Shown one piece after another: positions 1 to 7,689 of a stretch of DNA of 57,764 nucleotides; position 1 is the stretch's first letter, and every line of letters begins with the position of its first letter. Origin of the DNA: Thalassobacterium sedimentorum (lineage in GTDB: Bacteria > Verrucomicrobiota > Verrucomicrobiia > Opitutales > Coraliomargaritaceae); contig NZ_JARXIC010000027.1 of assembly GCF_031127905.1 (NCBI RefSeq), positions 1-57,764 on the forward strand, written 5' to 3'. The notes beneath the pieces were generated by a model. It ran no database searches. It had not been told where the DNA came from and was given only the letters and a program-made list of their open reading frames with translations. Made by a program: the position numbers and the translations under genes.

Positions 1-360
1 AGCGGTCCATTCGCGGTAATAAGCGGTTAAAAAAACATCAGACTCAGCCCACTCAAACGTAGAGCCGACTACGTCGGAAACCGCTTATCACCCCTTATCA
101 CACGCTTATAATAAAATCTCTCACACGCAGATCCCTCCAGCAGCGTTGCAAGATAAGCGGTCCATTAGCGGTAATAAGCGGTTAAAAAAACATCAGAGTC
201 AGCCCAGCCCACTCAAACGCAGAGCCGACTACGTCGGGAACCGCTTATCACCCCTTATGACACGCTTATAAAAAGAAACCTCTCACACGCAGATTCATCC
301 AGCAGCGTTGCAAGATAAGCGGTCTATTAGCGGTAATAAGCGGTTAAAAAACGTCAAAAA
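1..360. repeat. Imperfect tandem repeat, about 155-162 bp unit, AAGCGGT-rich
   Basis: Three copies of a module start near positions 2, 157 and 319. Each begins GCGGTCCATTAGCGGTAATA (with small changes) and continues AAGCGGTTAAAAAA. The first two are followed by a spacer containing the small hairpin CCGAC-tac-GTCGG and then the inverted form AACCGCTTATCACCCCTTAT. The third copy is cut short after the A-run. Direct and inverted AAGCGGT elements could fold into long hairpins. A fourth copy of the module lies at 9251-9290 in the same orientation. No coding sequence is seen here; the methyltransferase reading frame opens only after a stop at 375. Confidence 0.85.
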
Positions 361-485
361 TAGTGATTTAAAAATAGGTCGGTATTAACTTCTCTAAGCA
401 CTCACTAACACTTTCTCCCACTCACGCTAAAAACATTATCAAAAACCAAGCTCAACTCCTCGACTACCAACCCGAAAGCCCGGAA

Positions 486-1091
486 GTGCCCGAGCCCTTT
501 GCCACATTGATCAACGATGCCGATCAGCGCTGGCATGTATTTTGGGCCCAAAAACTGAACAAGCGCTACCCCCGCTACGTGGCCAGCGAGCCCGCTCAAG
601 TCTACGCAGCGCTCAAACACGTTCGTGACCAAGGTCTCGCGCTCGGCGACCGCTTTATCGAATGGGGCAGCGGCTTCGGCGTGGCCACCAGCCTCGCCGC
701 CCAGCTCGGCTACGAAGCCACAGGCATCGAACTGGAAGAAGGCCTGGTCCAGATCGCCGAGTCTTTAGCAGCCACCCACCAAACCGGTGCCGAATTCATC
801 AACACCAGCTACATCCCCGAAGGTTATATCAGTTACGAACACATCGGCGGCACCGATATCGTGCCCGACGACAGCTTCGGCCATCAGTCCGAGCCCGCCC
901 GTTATGAGGAAATGGACATCGGGCTCGACGAAATCGACGTCTTTTTCGTCTATCCCTGGCCGGGAGAGCAAGAAATGATGCTCAAACTCTTCGAGTCCGT
1001 CGCCAGCGAGGACGCCATTTTAATCGCCTACTATGGCGACAAAGAAATCTGCATCTACCGCGCCTCAGCAGAGGCAGAAACCGAACTATAA
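486..1091 (+). CDS. SAM-dependent methyltransferase-like protein
   Basis: The 201-residue protein carries a Rossmann motif I, FIEWGSGFGVATSLAAQLG at about residues 58-76, followed by the acidic GIELEEG typical of class I methyltransferases. A later D-VFFVYPWPGE stretch resembles the strand 4/motif IV region. The substrate is unknown. The GTG at 486 is the only conventional start, and it lacks a clear ribosome binding site. The frame stays open upstream to the stop at 375 and encodes a plausible extension (LLDYQPESPE just before the GTG), so the real start may be further 5', perhaps an ATT at 435 or 384. The gene stands alone between repeat blocks. Confidence 0.65.
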   Translation: MPEPFATLINDADQRWHVFWAQKLNKRYPRYVASEPAQVYAALKHVRDQGLALGDRFIEWGSGFGVATSLAAQLGYEATGIELEEGLVQIAESLAATHQTGAEFINTSYIPEGYISYEHIGGTDIVPDDSFGHQSEPARYEEMDIGLDEIDVFFVYPWPGEQEMMLKLFESVASEDAILIAYYGDKEICIYRASAEAETEL

Positions 1092-1115
1092 TAACAGACA
1101 CCGGTGCAATTTCCT

Positions 1116-1176
1116 AACCGCAGATCAACGCCGATTCATTTTTGTTATCTGCGTATATCCGCGTGCATCTGCGGTT
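1116..1176. repeat. Palindromic intergenic repeat (AACCGCAGAT...ATCTGCGGTT)
   Basis: Perfect 10-bp arms, AACCGCAGAT at 1116-1125 and ATCTGCGGTT at 1167-1176, enclose about 41 bp with further internal partial symmetry (ATCAACGC against GCGTGCAT). This resembles the CTGCGTT-type palindromes scattered through PVC genomes. It follows the methyltransferase-like gene and could act as an RNA hairpin or 3' end element, though no T-run follows it. Confidence 0.7.
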
Positions 1177-1262
1177 CTAAATTTCCTTTTTCAATCCCCC
1201 CTTTCATCTCATTCGACAAAAAGAAATATTGTCCGGACAATGAACTTCCGTTGATTACAAGT

Positions 1263-1319
1263 ATGATCGCAGCCGAACAAATTAAACAACTCACAAGCAA
1301 AGGTAAAATTGAGAGCTGA
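1263..1319 (+). pseudogene. Remnant of an antitoxin gene (18 codons)
   Basis: A short frame, MIAAEQIKQLTSKGKIES, ends seven bases before the toxin-like remnant at 1326. The opening resembles the start of small antitoxins that precede RelE/ParE-type toxins ('...EQIKQLT..EK...'), which normally run to about 70-80 residues. The assignment rests mostly on position and is tentative. Confidence 0.35.
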
Positions 1320-1325
1320 GTTTGA

Positions 1326-1508
1326 ATGAAAATTCAAATTCGTTCGTCAGCACTTGAAGACCTTGCCAAAGGTCGCTGGTTTTACGATTCTCAAGGGCTT
1401 GACATAGGAAGCTATTTTTTTGATTCCGTGTTTTCGGACATCGATTCCCTCTCTTATTCTAAAATCAAAGAAATTCCTGCGCAGTCCGCGCCAAAAGAAC
1501 TTCAATAA
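1326..1508 (+). pseudogene. Truncated RelE/ParE-family toxin
   Basis: The 60-residue frame begins MKIQIRSSALEDLAKGRWFY and continues GLDIGSYFFDSVFSDIDSL. This matches the first half of a ParE/RelE-type toxin subfamily in which a DL.GR.FY..QG..LG.YF.DS.FSDI pattern is usual. The second half, which carries the basic catalytic and DNA-mimic surface residues, is replaced by an unrelated tail and a stop. Full-length members run to about 95 residues. With the antitoxin remnant upstream, this is most simply a decayed toxin-antitoxin pair. Confidence 0.6.
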
Positions 1509-2612
1509 TTAAAGCTTAAGTGGAACCGATAACACTCTACAATAACGCCCACAGTCCGAAGCCTGATTATAAAAAACCGTCGAGCCATCTGGGCTAAATG
1601 TTGGATGTGGGTGTGATGTTTGTTGACGACTGCGCCGACTGCGGGCCAACCAACGCTCCGCTCCAGTATCTATATCAATCGCCAAAACATCAGAGACTTT
1701 CTCTGAATTGTCCCAACCAGTGCCATCAGCATCATATGGGCCTGTAGTATCCACCACAGCCCAACGTCCATCTCGAGATATATTACAGTGCCAGTAGCGA
1801 TCAGATTCACGAATGAGTTCTCCCTGGCCTTTAGCATCAGGCCCCACACGATATAGGCCACAAGGTCCAAATGGGCTAATTCCCCGGCCATAAGCGACGA
1901 CTAATGCAGTCGCTTCATGAAAACACCAACGCTCGTGCCCCACACAGAGACTTTCCCCGTTCTGTTTTGCCTTCTGATTAAATAAGACTCTCCCCTCTGG
2001 AGCAAGTGATTCGTGCCAGCCCCAAACACGATCATGAATACTTTCAGCAGCGCCCTCATGGCAAAATCCAATCCAACTTTCTTGGTGAGGGCAAAAATGT
2101 GCATGAGTTAACCAAAAAGGTTTTTCAATATACTGCTCGACACTTCCCGTAGTCACATCGATACAAAGCACACGTGTGCCCCACTCCAGTGTCACTCCTA
2201 CGATAACTTTCTGTCCATCCTTACTGATACTTGGAATCGGCTGAAGGCCTTTCTCCAGAAAATCCCATGTAGCGAGTGGCGCGATATCAAATTCATAAAT
2301 ACAACGAGGTTGATGACTGCCATATACATCGAGAATCCATAATTTTTGGTCAACAATCACTGCGACAACATCCGCAGCCAAAGCTACATCAAAGGCAATC
2401 CAACCAATCGCGGGGCAATCAAATTCGGCCAAAAGCTGTATGTCTCCAGAGACCAAATGCCTCCGATAGATGCCAGCACAATTCGCTCGTAATTGTCCTA
2501 GTAGAATTGATTCTCCATCCCTGCTAAAGCCATTACAATGAGGGTAAGTTAAGTAGCGGTTCTGCTGCCAATCGCTAATTAATGTAGGTGTTGTAGAGAG
2601 GTGCTCCATCAT
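1509..2612 (-). CDS. Oligogalacturonide lyase-like beta-propeller protein (PL22/TolB type)
   Basis: The product has repeated propeller-blade signatures (NGFSRDGESILLG near the N-terminus, NISRDGRWAVV, HPHPTFSPDGSTVFY near the C-terminus). It also has a central THAHFCP...GFCHEGAAESIHDRVWGW stretch that resembles the His/Gln metal-binding region of oligogalacturonate lyases, where FCHEGP...D.R.W is typical. The likely role is cleavage of unsaturated uronic oligosaccharides, probably in the cytoplasm because no signal peptide is seen from this start. The start was set at the double ATG (2612/2609), five bases after the pseudopilin stop; a longer frame would overlap that gene. It is the last gene of the leftward glycan operon. 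Substrate assignment is by resemblance only. Confidence 0.6.
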   Translation of the reverse strand: MMEHLSTTPTLISDWQQNRYLTYPHCNGFSRDGESILLGQLRANCAGIYRRHLVSGDIQLLAEFDCPAIGWIAFDVALAADVVAVIVDQKLWILDVYGSHQPRCIYEFDIAPLATWDFLEKGLQPIPSISKDGQKVIVGVTLEWGTRVLCIDVTTGSVEQYIEKPFWLTHAHFCPHQESWIGFCHEGAAESIHDRVWGWHESLAPEGRVLFNQKAKQNGESLCVGHERWCFHEATALVVAYGRGISPFGPCGLYRVGPDAKGQGELIRESDRYWHCNISRDGRWAVVDTTGPYDADGTGWDNSEKVSDVLAIDIDTGAERWLARSRRSRQQTSHPHPTFSPDGSTVFYNQASDCGRYCRVLSVPLKL

Positions 2613-2616
2613 AGTA

Positions 2617-3249
2617 TTAAAAATCGTAGCCTCGCAGCTTTCCCTGCTGAAGTTGTAGGTATTGACGACTGACGCCCTCACTCGCACTTAAAGCTCCACC
2701 GAGGTAGCTTGAATCCTCAACACGCCTAACGCTACCATCGGCAAACAGCACATGTGCATGCCCATCCCAATAGCCACCCCTCATACCAGCACTGAGGTTT
2801 GCAGCAACCATGGCTTCAGAAGGATTAACCACATTTAACAGGCTAATCGCGTCAACATGATCTCTCCACCCATCATTAAAATTAGTGAGCCGCCATGAGT
2901 ATTTATAACGGCCTCGAACCGCATCTGTAGCATTCACCTCCACTTGTTCCATAATCGGACAGAACCAGGCTTCATTATCGTAATCAAGGTAAGGATCCAT
3001 CAAGTCCTTGGACACGACATTAGATTTACCTGCCTCCGTCAGATTCGGAAGTGTATTGTTGTGCTCACCGGCATAAGTCAGAATAGACATCCCAACTTGA
3101 CGTAAATTAGAGACGCTTTTTACAATCTCAACCTTAGACCGAACCGTCCCAAATGCAGACAATAAAATAGACAGCAATATCGCGGTTATCGCCACTGTCG
3201 CTAATAATTCGATCAGGGTAAATGCCCTGCTAGTGGATCGATTCATCAT
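2617..3249 (-). CDS. Type II secretion/type IV pseudopilin-like protein with C-terminal FADG motif
   Basis: The N-terminus reads MMNRSTSRAFTLIELLATVA: a short basic leader, a prepilin peptidase site before FTLIELL, and a hydrophobic helix to about residue 31. The rest is an extracytoplasmic domain ending HAHVLFADGSVRRVEDSSY, like the H-X9-DG/FADG C-termini of the many PVC pseudopilin-like proteins. It would be inserted in the inner membrane and processed by PilD. It lies 6 bp downstream of the carbohydrate-binding-like gene and 5 bp upstream of the lyase-like gene, so it is co-transcribed with catabolic genes. Its role there is unknown; a presenting or adhesive function at the envelope is conceivable. 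Confidence 0.8.
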   Translation of the reverse strand: MMNRSTSRAFTLIELLATVAITAILLSILLSAFGTVRSKVEIVKSVSNLRQVGMSILTYAGEHNNTLPNLTEAGKSNVVSKDLMDPYLDYDNEAWFCPIMEQVEVNATDAVRGRYKYSWRLTNFNDGWRDHVDAISLLNVVNPSEAMVAANLSAGMRGGYWDGHAHVLFADGSVRRVEDSSYLGGALSASEGVSRQYLQLQQGKLRGYDF

Positions 3250-3255
3250 TGATAT

Positions 3256-3822
3256 TTAAGGTAAGATTTCAAAGGCAGTAAATGCAACTTCCCCTGGCTC
3301 AGTAACTCCACGACGATTCACTAGTAACTGCATTCGTCGAATTGGATAATGGATCACACCGTCCTTGGCTCCACCGAAATGAATTGGCGCAGCTTGATGA
3401 AAGCGCACGCGCACCGGTTGCCACTCCCCATGATTCGAATAGACCATACGCCATTGATGAACCTGATCCGTACTGTCTTTCAGACGTAATCCTAAAGTGA
3501 GCTGTTGATCCGCTTTCACCTGCATTCGCAATTCTTGATAACCAGCAGGAATTGCGACCTTCGTTTCAGCACCCACATATTTCCCACCTTGACGAAAATC
3601 AAAGCTTAAAACGCCCGTAGCTGCGGTCTCCGCATTGAGATTCAGCGTAAAATGACCGCGACCTCCAGGCGGAAATTCTGCGCCTGATATAAATATCCAG
3701 TGAGCATCAGACGCAAATATATTAAAACTCTCAGGCGCTTCTTCAGCATCCAAGTAAATACAAAAAACGGACAACCACAGCACTGCCATGCTTAAGAGAC
3801 GTGGGGTAAAAAACATACTCAT
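3256..3822 (-). CDS. Secreted carbohydrate-binding-like protein
   Basis: The 188-residue product has an N-terminal signal peptide (MSMFFTPRLLSMAVLWLSVF, cleavage about residue 26). Behind it is a single beta-rich domain with alternating strands such as GVLSFDFRQGG, AIPAGYQELRMQVKADQQ and YPIRRMQLLVNRRG. This pattern is typical of jelly-roll domains that bind carbohydrate in CBM-like modules. No catalytic motif is visible. The start codon overlaps the stop of the upstream glycoside hydrolase by 4 nt (ATGA), so the two are translationally coupled and probably act on the same glycan outside the cytoplasm. Confidence 0.5.
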   Translation of the reverse strand: MSMFFTPRLLSMAVLWLSVFCIYLDAEEAPESFNIFASDAHWIFISGAEFPPGGRGHFTLNLNAETAATGVLSFDFRQGGKYVGAETKVAIPAGYQELRMQVKADQQLTLGLRLKDSTDQVHQWRMVYSNHGEWQPVRVRFHQAAPIHFGGAKDGVIHYPIRRMQLLVNRRGVTEPGEVAFTAFEILP

Positions 3823-5288
3823 TGGCTTTGAAGGTTAAGAATGATGGGGTAATCAGGGAGACTCAAATTAGATAGCATTATACGACCCCCGTGTTTCTCG
3901 AATCGAAGCGCGCGCTCCTCACCGGTCATGGAGTCTTGAACAGTGATCGTTTCAACGGAAGTAGGCATTTCGATTTCTACATCAGCCATCATATGAGCAA
4001 GCTCTTCCGATGCGCGAGTGGCCGACCAAAGTGCGATAGCCGTGCTACCATCTGAGACGCTGAATTTATAAACAAGCACTTTCCCCAAGGCCTGAAGCTT
4101 GGCCCCATCCCATACGATGGGATATTCATCTGGTCGGTTTGCTTTCGGAAACACAGTGACCGCAACAGCTGCGTCTTCTAACAGTGGACGATATCCCTCT
4201 GTGTCTACGATAAAACGTTCGACAACTTTAAGCACTGGCTTAGGTTCTAGATTAGGTCGCACCAATCCGAAATTGCTTTCAGCATGATATGGGTTTTCAC
4301 GATTGTCACGGAAAGCGTATATAAACGTCGCGTCCACGCCAAGCCCGAGGCACTCATATAAGCGACGCACGGTGTATTTTGCCTGCGTTCTGGCTGTCAC
4401 AGGTGGATACATAAACTTTCCAGGTTCCGCTTCATGATAAGTTGGCCACCCCCATTCAGTCAGCCAAAGCTCAGGCGGACCATCAAACTCATCACTAACC
4501 TGACGGTAGTTATCAATTAGAGAAGCGAAAGACCCAGCCTTATCAGCGACCACAATACCGTCGCGTCGTTGGATCTCAGGGCTGTCATTAAAAGGAATGA
4601 CCTCCGCAGGGAAACGAAAGCTATAAGGATGATCAACGATACCATCAACTTCAGGTGCCACCCCCATCCTAATCTGCCTAATATTCACCGGAGAGACACT
4701 GCCGAGTCCGATGACCTTCACATTTGGATTCACTTCCTTGATTGCTTTTGCAGCCTTATTAAGCAGAATCAGATACTGTTCGACCCAATCTTGTTGCTGC
4801 TCTAATCGCTCATCATAGCCATTCCAGCTACCACCGTAATGCTTAGTGAAACCAAAGTTTGCAGGCTCATTCATGATTTCAATCACCTGCACTTTGCCAG
4901 CGGTAGCTTTTGCAAATGCCGCCGCCGCTTGAGCATACGCATCCGGGTCGTAAATGTCAGGCGCATACAAAGCGTTTGAACCATTGAATATTGCCACCTG
5001 ATTCAGCCCTACAGCGTGCGCGCGATCAATCCACTTGGAGTATATATCTGGCAACTGATAGATCCCCTTCTCTCGCTCGAAGGCCTTCCAATAGTAATCA
5101 CTACGAATCCAAGAAATACCGGACTTTGCAATCATTGCGGGAATCGCGGGATCGTCCCAACGTCGTAAAGTAGCACATACGCCTACTAACATTGCACCTT
5201 CTTCCTCAGATTGCACAAACGTTGGTAGGCTTATTAATAAAATGAGAACGCAAGCGAACGCTCGCCGGGGGGAAGGGAAACAAGACAT
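3819..5288 (-). CDS. Secreted clan A glycoside hydrolase (GH39/GH5-like)
   Basis: From the ATG at 5288 the protein is 489 residues with a signal peptide (MSCFPSPRRAFACVLILLIS, cleavage about residue 27). A TIM-barrel follows, with SWIRSDYYWKAFEREKGIY near the start, the acid/base glutamate in IEIMNEPANFG (E141) and the nucleophile glutamate in LWLTEWGWPT (E278). The spacing of these two strand-end glutamates fits clan GH-A retaining enzymes. The last 120 residues look like a beta-sandwich. The longer frame beginning at 5348 adds a non-signal leader and is less likely. It is the first gene of the leftward operon, divergent from the PEP-CTERM gene. The exact substrate cannot be read from sequence. 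Confidence 0.75.
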   Translation of the reverse strand: MSCFPSPRRAFACVLILLISLPTFVQSEEEGAMLVGVCATLRRWDDPAIPAMIAKSGISWIRSDYYWKAFEREKGIYQLPDIYSKWIDRAHAVGLNQVAIFNGSNALYAPDIYDPDAYAQAAAAFAKATAGKVQVIEIMNEPANFGFTKHYGGSWNGYDERLEQQQDWVEQYLILLNKAAKAIKEVNPNVKVIGLGSVSPVNIRQIRMGVAPEVDGIVDHPYSFRFPAEVIPFNDSPEIQRRDGIVVADKAGSFASLIDNYRQVSDEFDGPPELWLTEWGWPTYHEAEPGKFMYPPVTARTQAKYTVRRLYECLGLGVDATFIYAFRDNRENPYHAESNFGLVRPNLEPKPVLKVVERFIVDTEGYRPLLEDAAVAVTVFPKANRPDEYPIVWDGAKLQALGKVLVYKFSVSDGSTAIALWSATRASEELAHMMADVEIEMPTSVETITVQDSMTGEERALRFEKHGGRIMLSNLSLPDYPIILNLQSQ

Positions 5289-5424
5289 ATCTACTTCAAT
5301 AGCAAAATCCCATGGTGAGTCAGGCAAAATGCCTTCAAAACAGAACAAACTGTTTCACAACACTTTGTTCTGGTTATGCAGCAATATGCTGGCGAGCAAT
5401 ATATACCCATGTAAATTCATCGGC

Positions 5425-6300
5425 ATGAACACAACAATACCCCGCACCCTAATTCACTGCATACTCATTTCAGCGTGTATCTTTCAGATCCAGCGACTCT
5501 CAGCCGCGCCCATCCAAGCAGACTTCGACGACGGGAACACAACTTCAGCCGTCGATGCATACACTGGCATGGCCGGTGACGGCTGGGCGGCCCCGTGGCA
5601 AGACCTAACTGGCAATGGTCTCACTAGTTTCACCAATACCGTAGAGGATACGGATCCGCTCAACTCCGGCGGCAACTACCTGAATGTAAATCTTAACTAT
5701 ACAGGAGTCGGTGGCACAGGCCAAGGTACTATATCACGGGAATTCAGCACCAGCTCCATCAACACCGCCGCGCCAATTCAGTATCAATTCGATTTTCGTA
5801 TGGATATTGCGCTGACCGATACAACTCAACGCTATTTTATATTCAATCGAGTTGGGGGCGCCGCATCGGGCACCGACTTAAATAATACTTGGGCTATTCA
5901 GGCGAGGTACAATGATGCATCTAGCACGACATGGTGGATCATCAATGGTAACGGATCAGGCGGTGTCACCGAGGCCATCAATACTGAAGTATCGGCCGAT
6001 CAAGGAACTGCGTATACCTTTATGGTGCATTCCGACCCCGAAAACAAAGCCTGGAATGTCAATATCAGTGATGGCACAAATAACTATACCAGCGACGCCT
6101 TAGGCTATCGCGCCAACAGTACAAATGATGGTGCGTTCTTACACTTTGGCGCCCTCGCCACCCCAGACGGTTCAAGTCTCGGATTCTCCGTCGATAACAT
6201 TCAAGTCGCATTAATACCCGAGCCAGCACAAGCAACAATCTTGCTCGGCTTATCCGCGCTTTTAATACTGGGCTTAAATCGTCGCCGAGCCTCAGATTGA
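5425..6300 (+). CDS. PEP-CTERM sorted extracellular protein
   Basis: From the ATG at 5425 the product is 291 residues with a signal peptide (MNTTIPRTLIHCILISACIF, cleavage after SAAP). A beta-rich LamG/concanavalin-like body contains FDFRMDIALTDTTQR and FLHFGALATPDGSSLGFSVD. The C-terminus has the sorting signal IPEPAQATILLGLSALLILG followed by LNRRR. PEP-CTERM proteins are cleaved by an exosortase and exported with exopolysaccharide. The body probably binds carbohydrate, but no enzyme motif is seen. The 136-bp gap to the divergent hydrolase gene must carry both promoters. Longer in-frame starts from 5242 would run through the neighbouring gene and are rejected. Confidence 0.8.
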   Translation: MNTTIPRTLIHCILISACIFQIQRLSAAPIQADFDDGNTTSAVDAYTGMAGDGWAAPWQDLTGNGLTSFTNTVEDTDPLNSGGNYLNVNLNYTGVGGTGQGTISREFSTSSINTAAPIQYQFDFRMDIALTDTTQRYFIFNRVGGAASGTDLNNTWAIQARYNDASSTTWWIINGNGSGGVTEAINTEVSADQGTAYTFMVHSDPENKAWNVNISDGTNNYTSDALGYRANSTNDGAFLHFGALATPDGSSLGFSVDNIQVALIPEPAQATILLGLSALLILGLNRRRASD

Positions 6301-6511
6301 TCCGAATCAATACCTTGAAGAAGTCAAAAGCCTCACACAAAACGATGCACCTTGAATCCTTCAGAGTCTAAGCAAATGCAAACCTGACAGCCGATATACC
6401 TGCTTTCAATCAACGCATGAGTCGTAACAAAATATTGCACCACACCATGTCTAACCAACAGTGTTATACATGCCCAATCCTCTACCCACGAGCCATTTTT
6501 TATGCCCTCCA

Positions 6512-7588
6512 ATGAAAGCGAAAAAGAATGGCAGCTATAAATATACGGAACTCGCTGAATGCTTAAAAACAAAAATTAATACGGCTGCAAGCGGGACTCG
6601 CCTCCCCTCGGTGCGAGCACTCATGAAGCGCTATTCCTTAAGTATGCAAACCGTCATTCTGGCGATTAAGCAACTCGAGGACGAAAACCTAGTCGTGCGA
6701 CGTCAAGGTAGTGGCATATACGTCAGTGACCAACGCTCGATGCGCTACATCGTTTACCATCGTAGTCGAAGTCCATCTAGAAACAATGATGCCAAAGAAG
6801 TATCTCTGCATAAAGCAGTGCAAGCGGAAGGTTGGTATTTATCGACGCGCAGACATGACTTCGGAATAGAAACGATCATCAATGAACCACGCGCTTGCGC
6901 TCATGTAGTCAACCAAGATGTCGTCGTCAATGAAATGGGCTTCCTGGATCAAATCCTACAACAGGGCGTACCTGTTGTCTTTCTCGGACGCGAACCTGGA
7001 GAGTACGACACCGATTTTGTAACAGGAAATGATCGGCAGATATTTCTAAGCCTGGTAAAGCACTTCAAGCAACTTGGACATTCTCAGTTTGGGTTCCTAG
7101 TCAATGAACCCCCATTATTTGAAATCCTACAACGAAAAGAAATTTTGAATGAGGTGCTCCAAACGCTCAAATTACCACCACCGATTACAATTGACTGTCA
7201 CGCCAAACAAGGAGAGCTAAGCGCAGAAAAAGCCTATATCGGCCTCAAAAAATTCCTAGCCACACACCACACCAAGCTCCCCTTTACCGCCTTACTTACA
7301 GCCAGTGAAAATGGGGGCCTCACGGCTCTACGAGCTTTTCACGAATATGGCATCAGCATTCCCACTCAATGTAGCCTTGGCACATTTGGTTGCAAAATTG
7401 AAAACCAGTGGAGCGTGCCTTCAATCACCGACGTAGGCCTCTCAGTCGATGATTGGGGGCGTTCGACAATTAAAGTCATTAAAGAACGCTTCGCCGGTGA
7501 TACTTCACCAAGTTTTGGTGTACGTATGCCTTGCCATATAACCGTGCGTGAATCAAGCGCTCCACCACCATCTAATTTTGCGATATAA
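6512..7588 (+). CDS. GntR-type winged-helix regulator with LacI-like sensor domain
   Basis: From ATG 6512 (358 residues) the N-terminal 70 residues form a GntR-family winged helix: KYTELAECLKTKI, then GTRLPSVRALMKRYSLSMQT, then LEDENLVVRRQGSGIYVSD. The remainder resembles a periplasmic-binding-protein sensor of the LacI type (FLSLVKHFKQLGHSQFGFLV, TALLTASENGGLTALRAFHE). Such chimeras respond to sugars or oligosaccharides and control adjacent catabolic genes. Sitting between the PEP-CTERM gene and the sulfatase gene, it probably regulates this locus. Longer in-frame starts from 6461 are possible, but the domain begins at the chosen methionine. Confidence 0.8.
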   Translation: MKAKKNGSYKYTELAECLKTKINTAASGTRLPSVRALMKRYSLSMQTVILAIKQLEDENLVVRRQGSGIYVSDQRSMRYIVYHRSRSPSRNNDAKEVSLHKAVQAEGWYLSTRRHDFGIETIINEPRACAHVVNQDVVVNEMGFLDQILQQGVPVVFLGREPGEYDTDFVTGNDRQIFLSLVKHFKQLGHSQFGFLVNEPPLFEILQRKEILNEVLQTLKLPPPITIDCHAKQGELSAEKAYIGLKKFLATHHTKLPFTALLTASENGGLTALRAFHEYGISIPTQCSLGTFGCKIENQWSVPSITDVGLSVDDWGRSTIKVIKERFAGDTSPSFGVRMPCHITVRESSAPPPSNFAI

Positions 7589-7689
7589 AATTAAATCGTT
7601 CAGCGCCCCCCTCAGTCAGCCAAGCAAGCTCAAAAGCATCAGAACGCTGATAACTTCCAGAAACATTCTATAAGCCCAGTATACAGCCA

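Noticed and set aside
1-360. Iteron-like origin of replication
   Set aside because: The AAGCGGT repeats recur at 9.25 kb, no replication initiator or DnaA-box cluster is near, and the pattern fits an intergenic repeat family.
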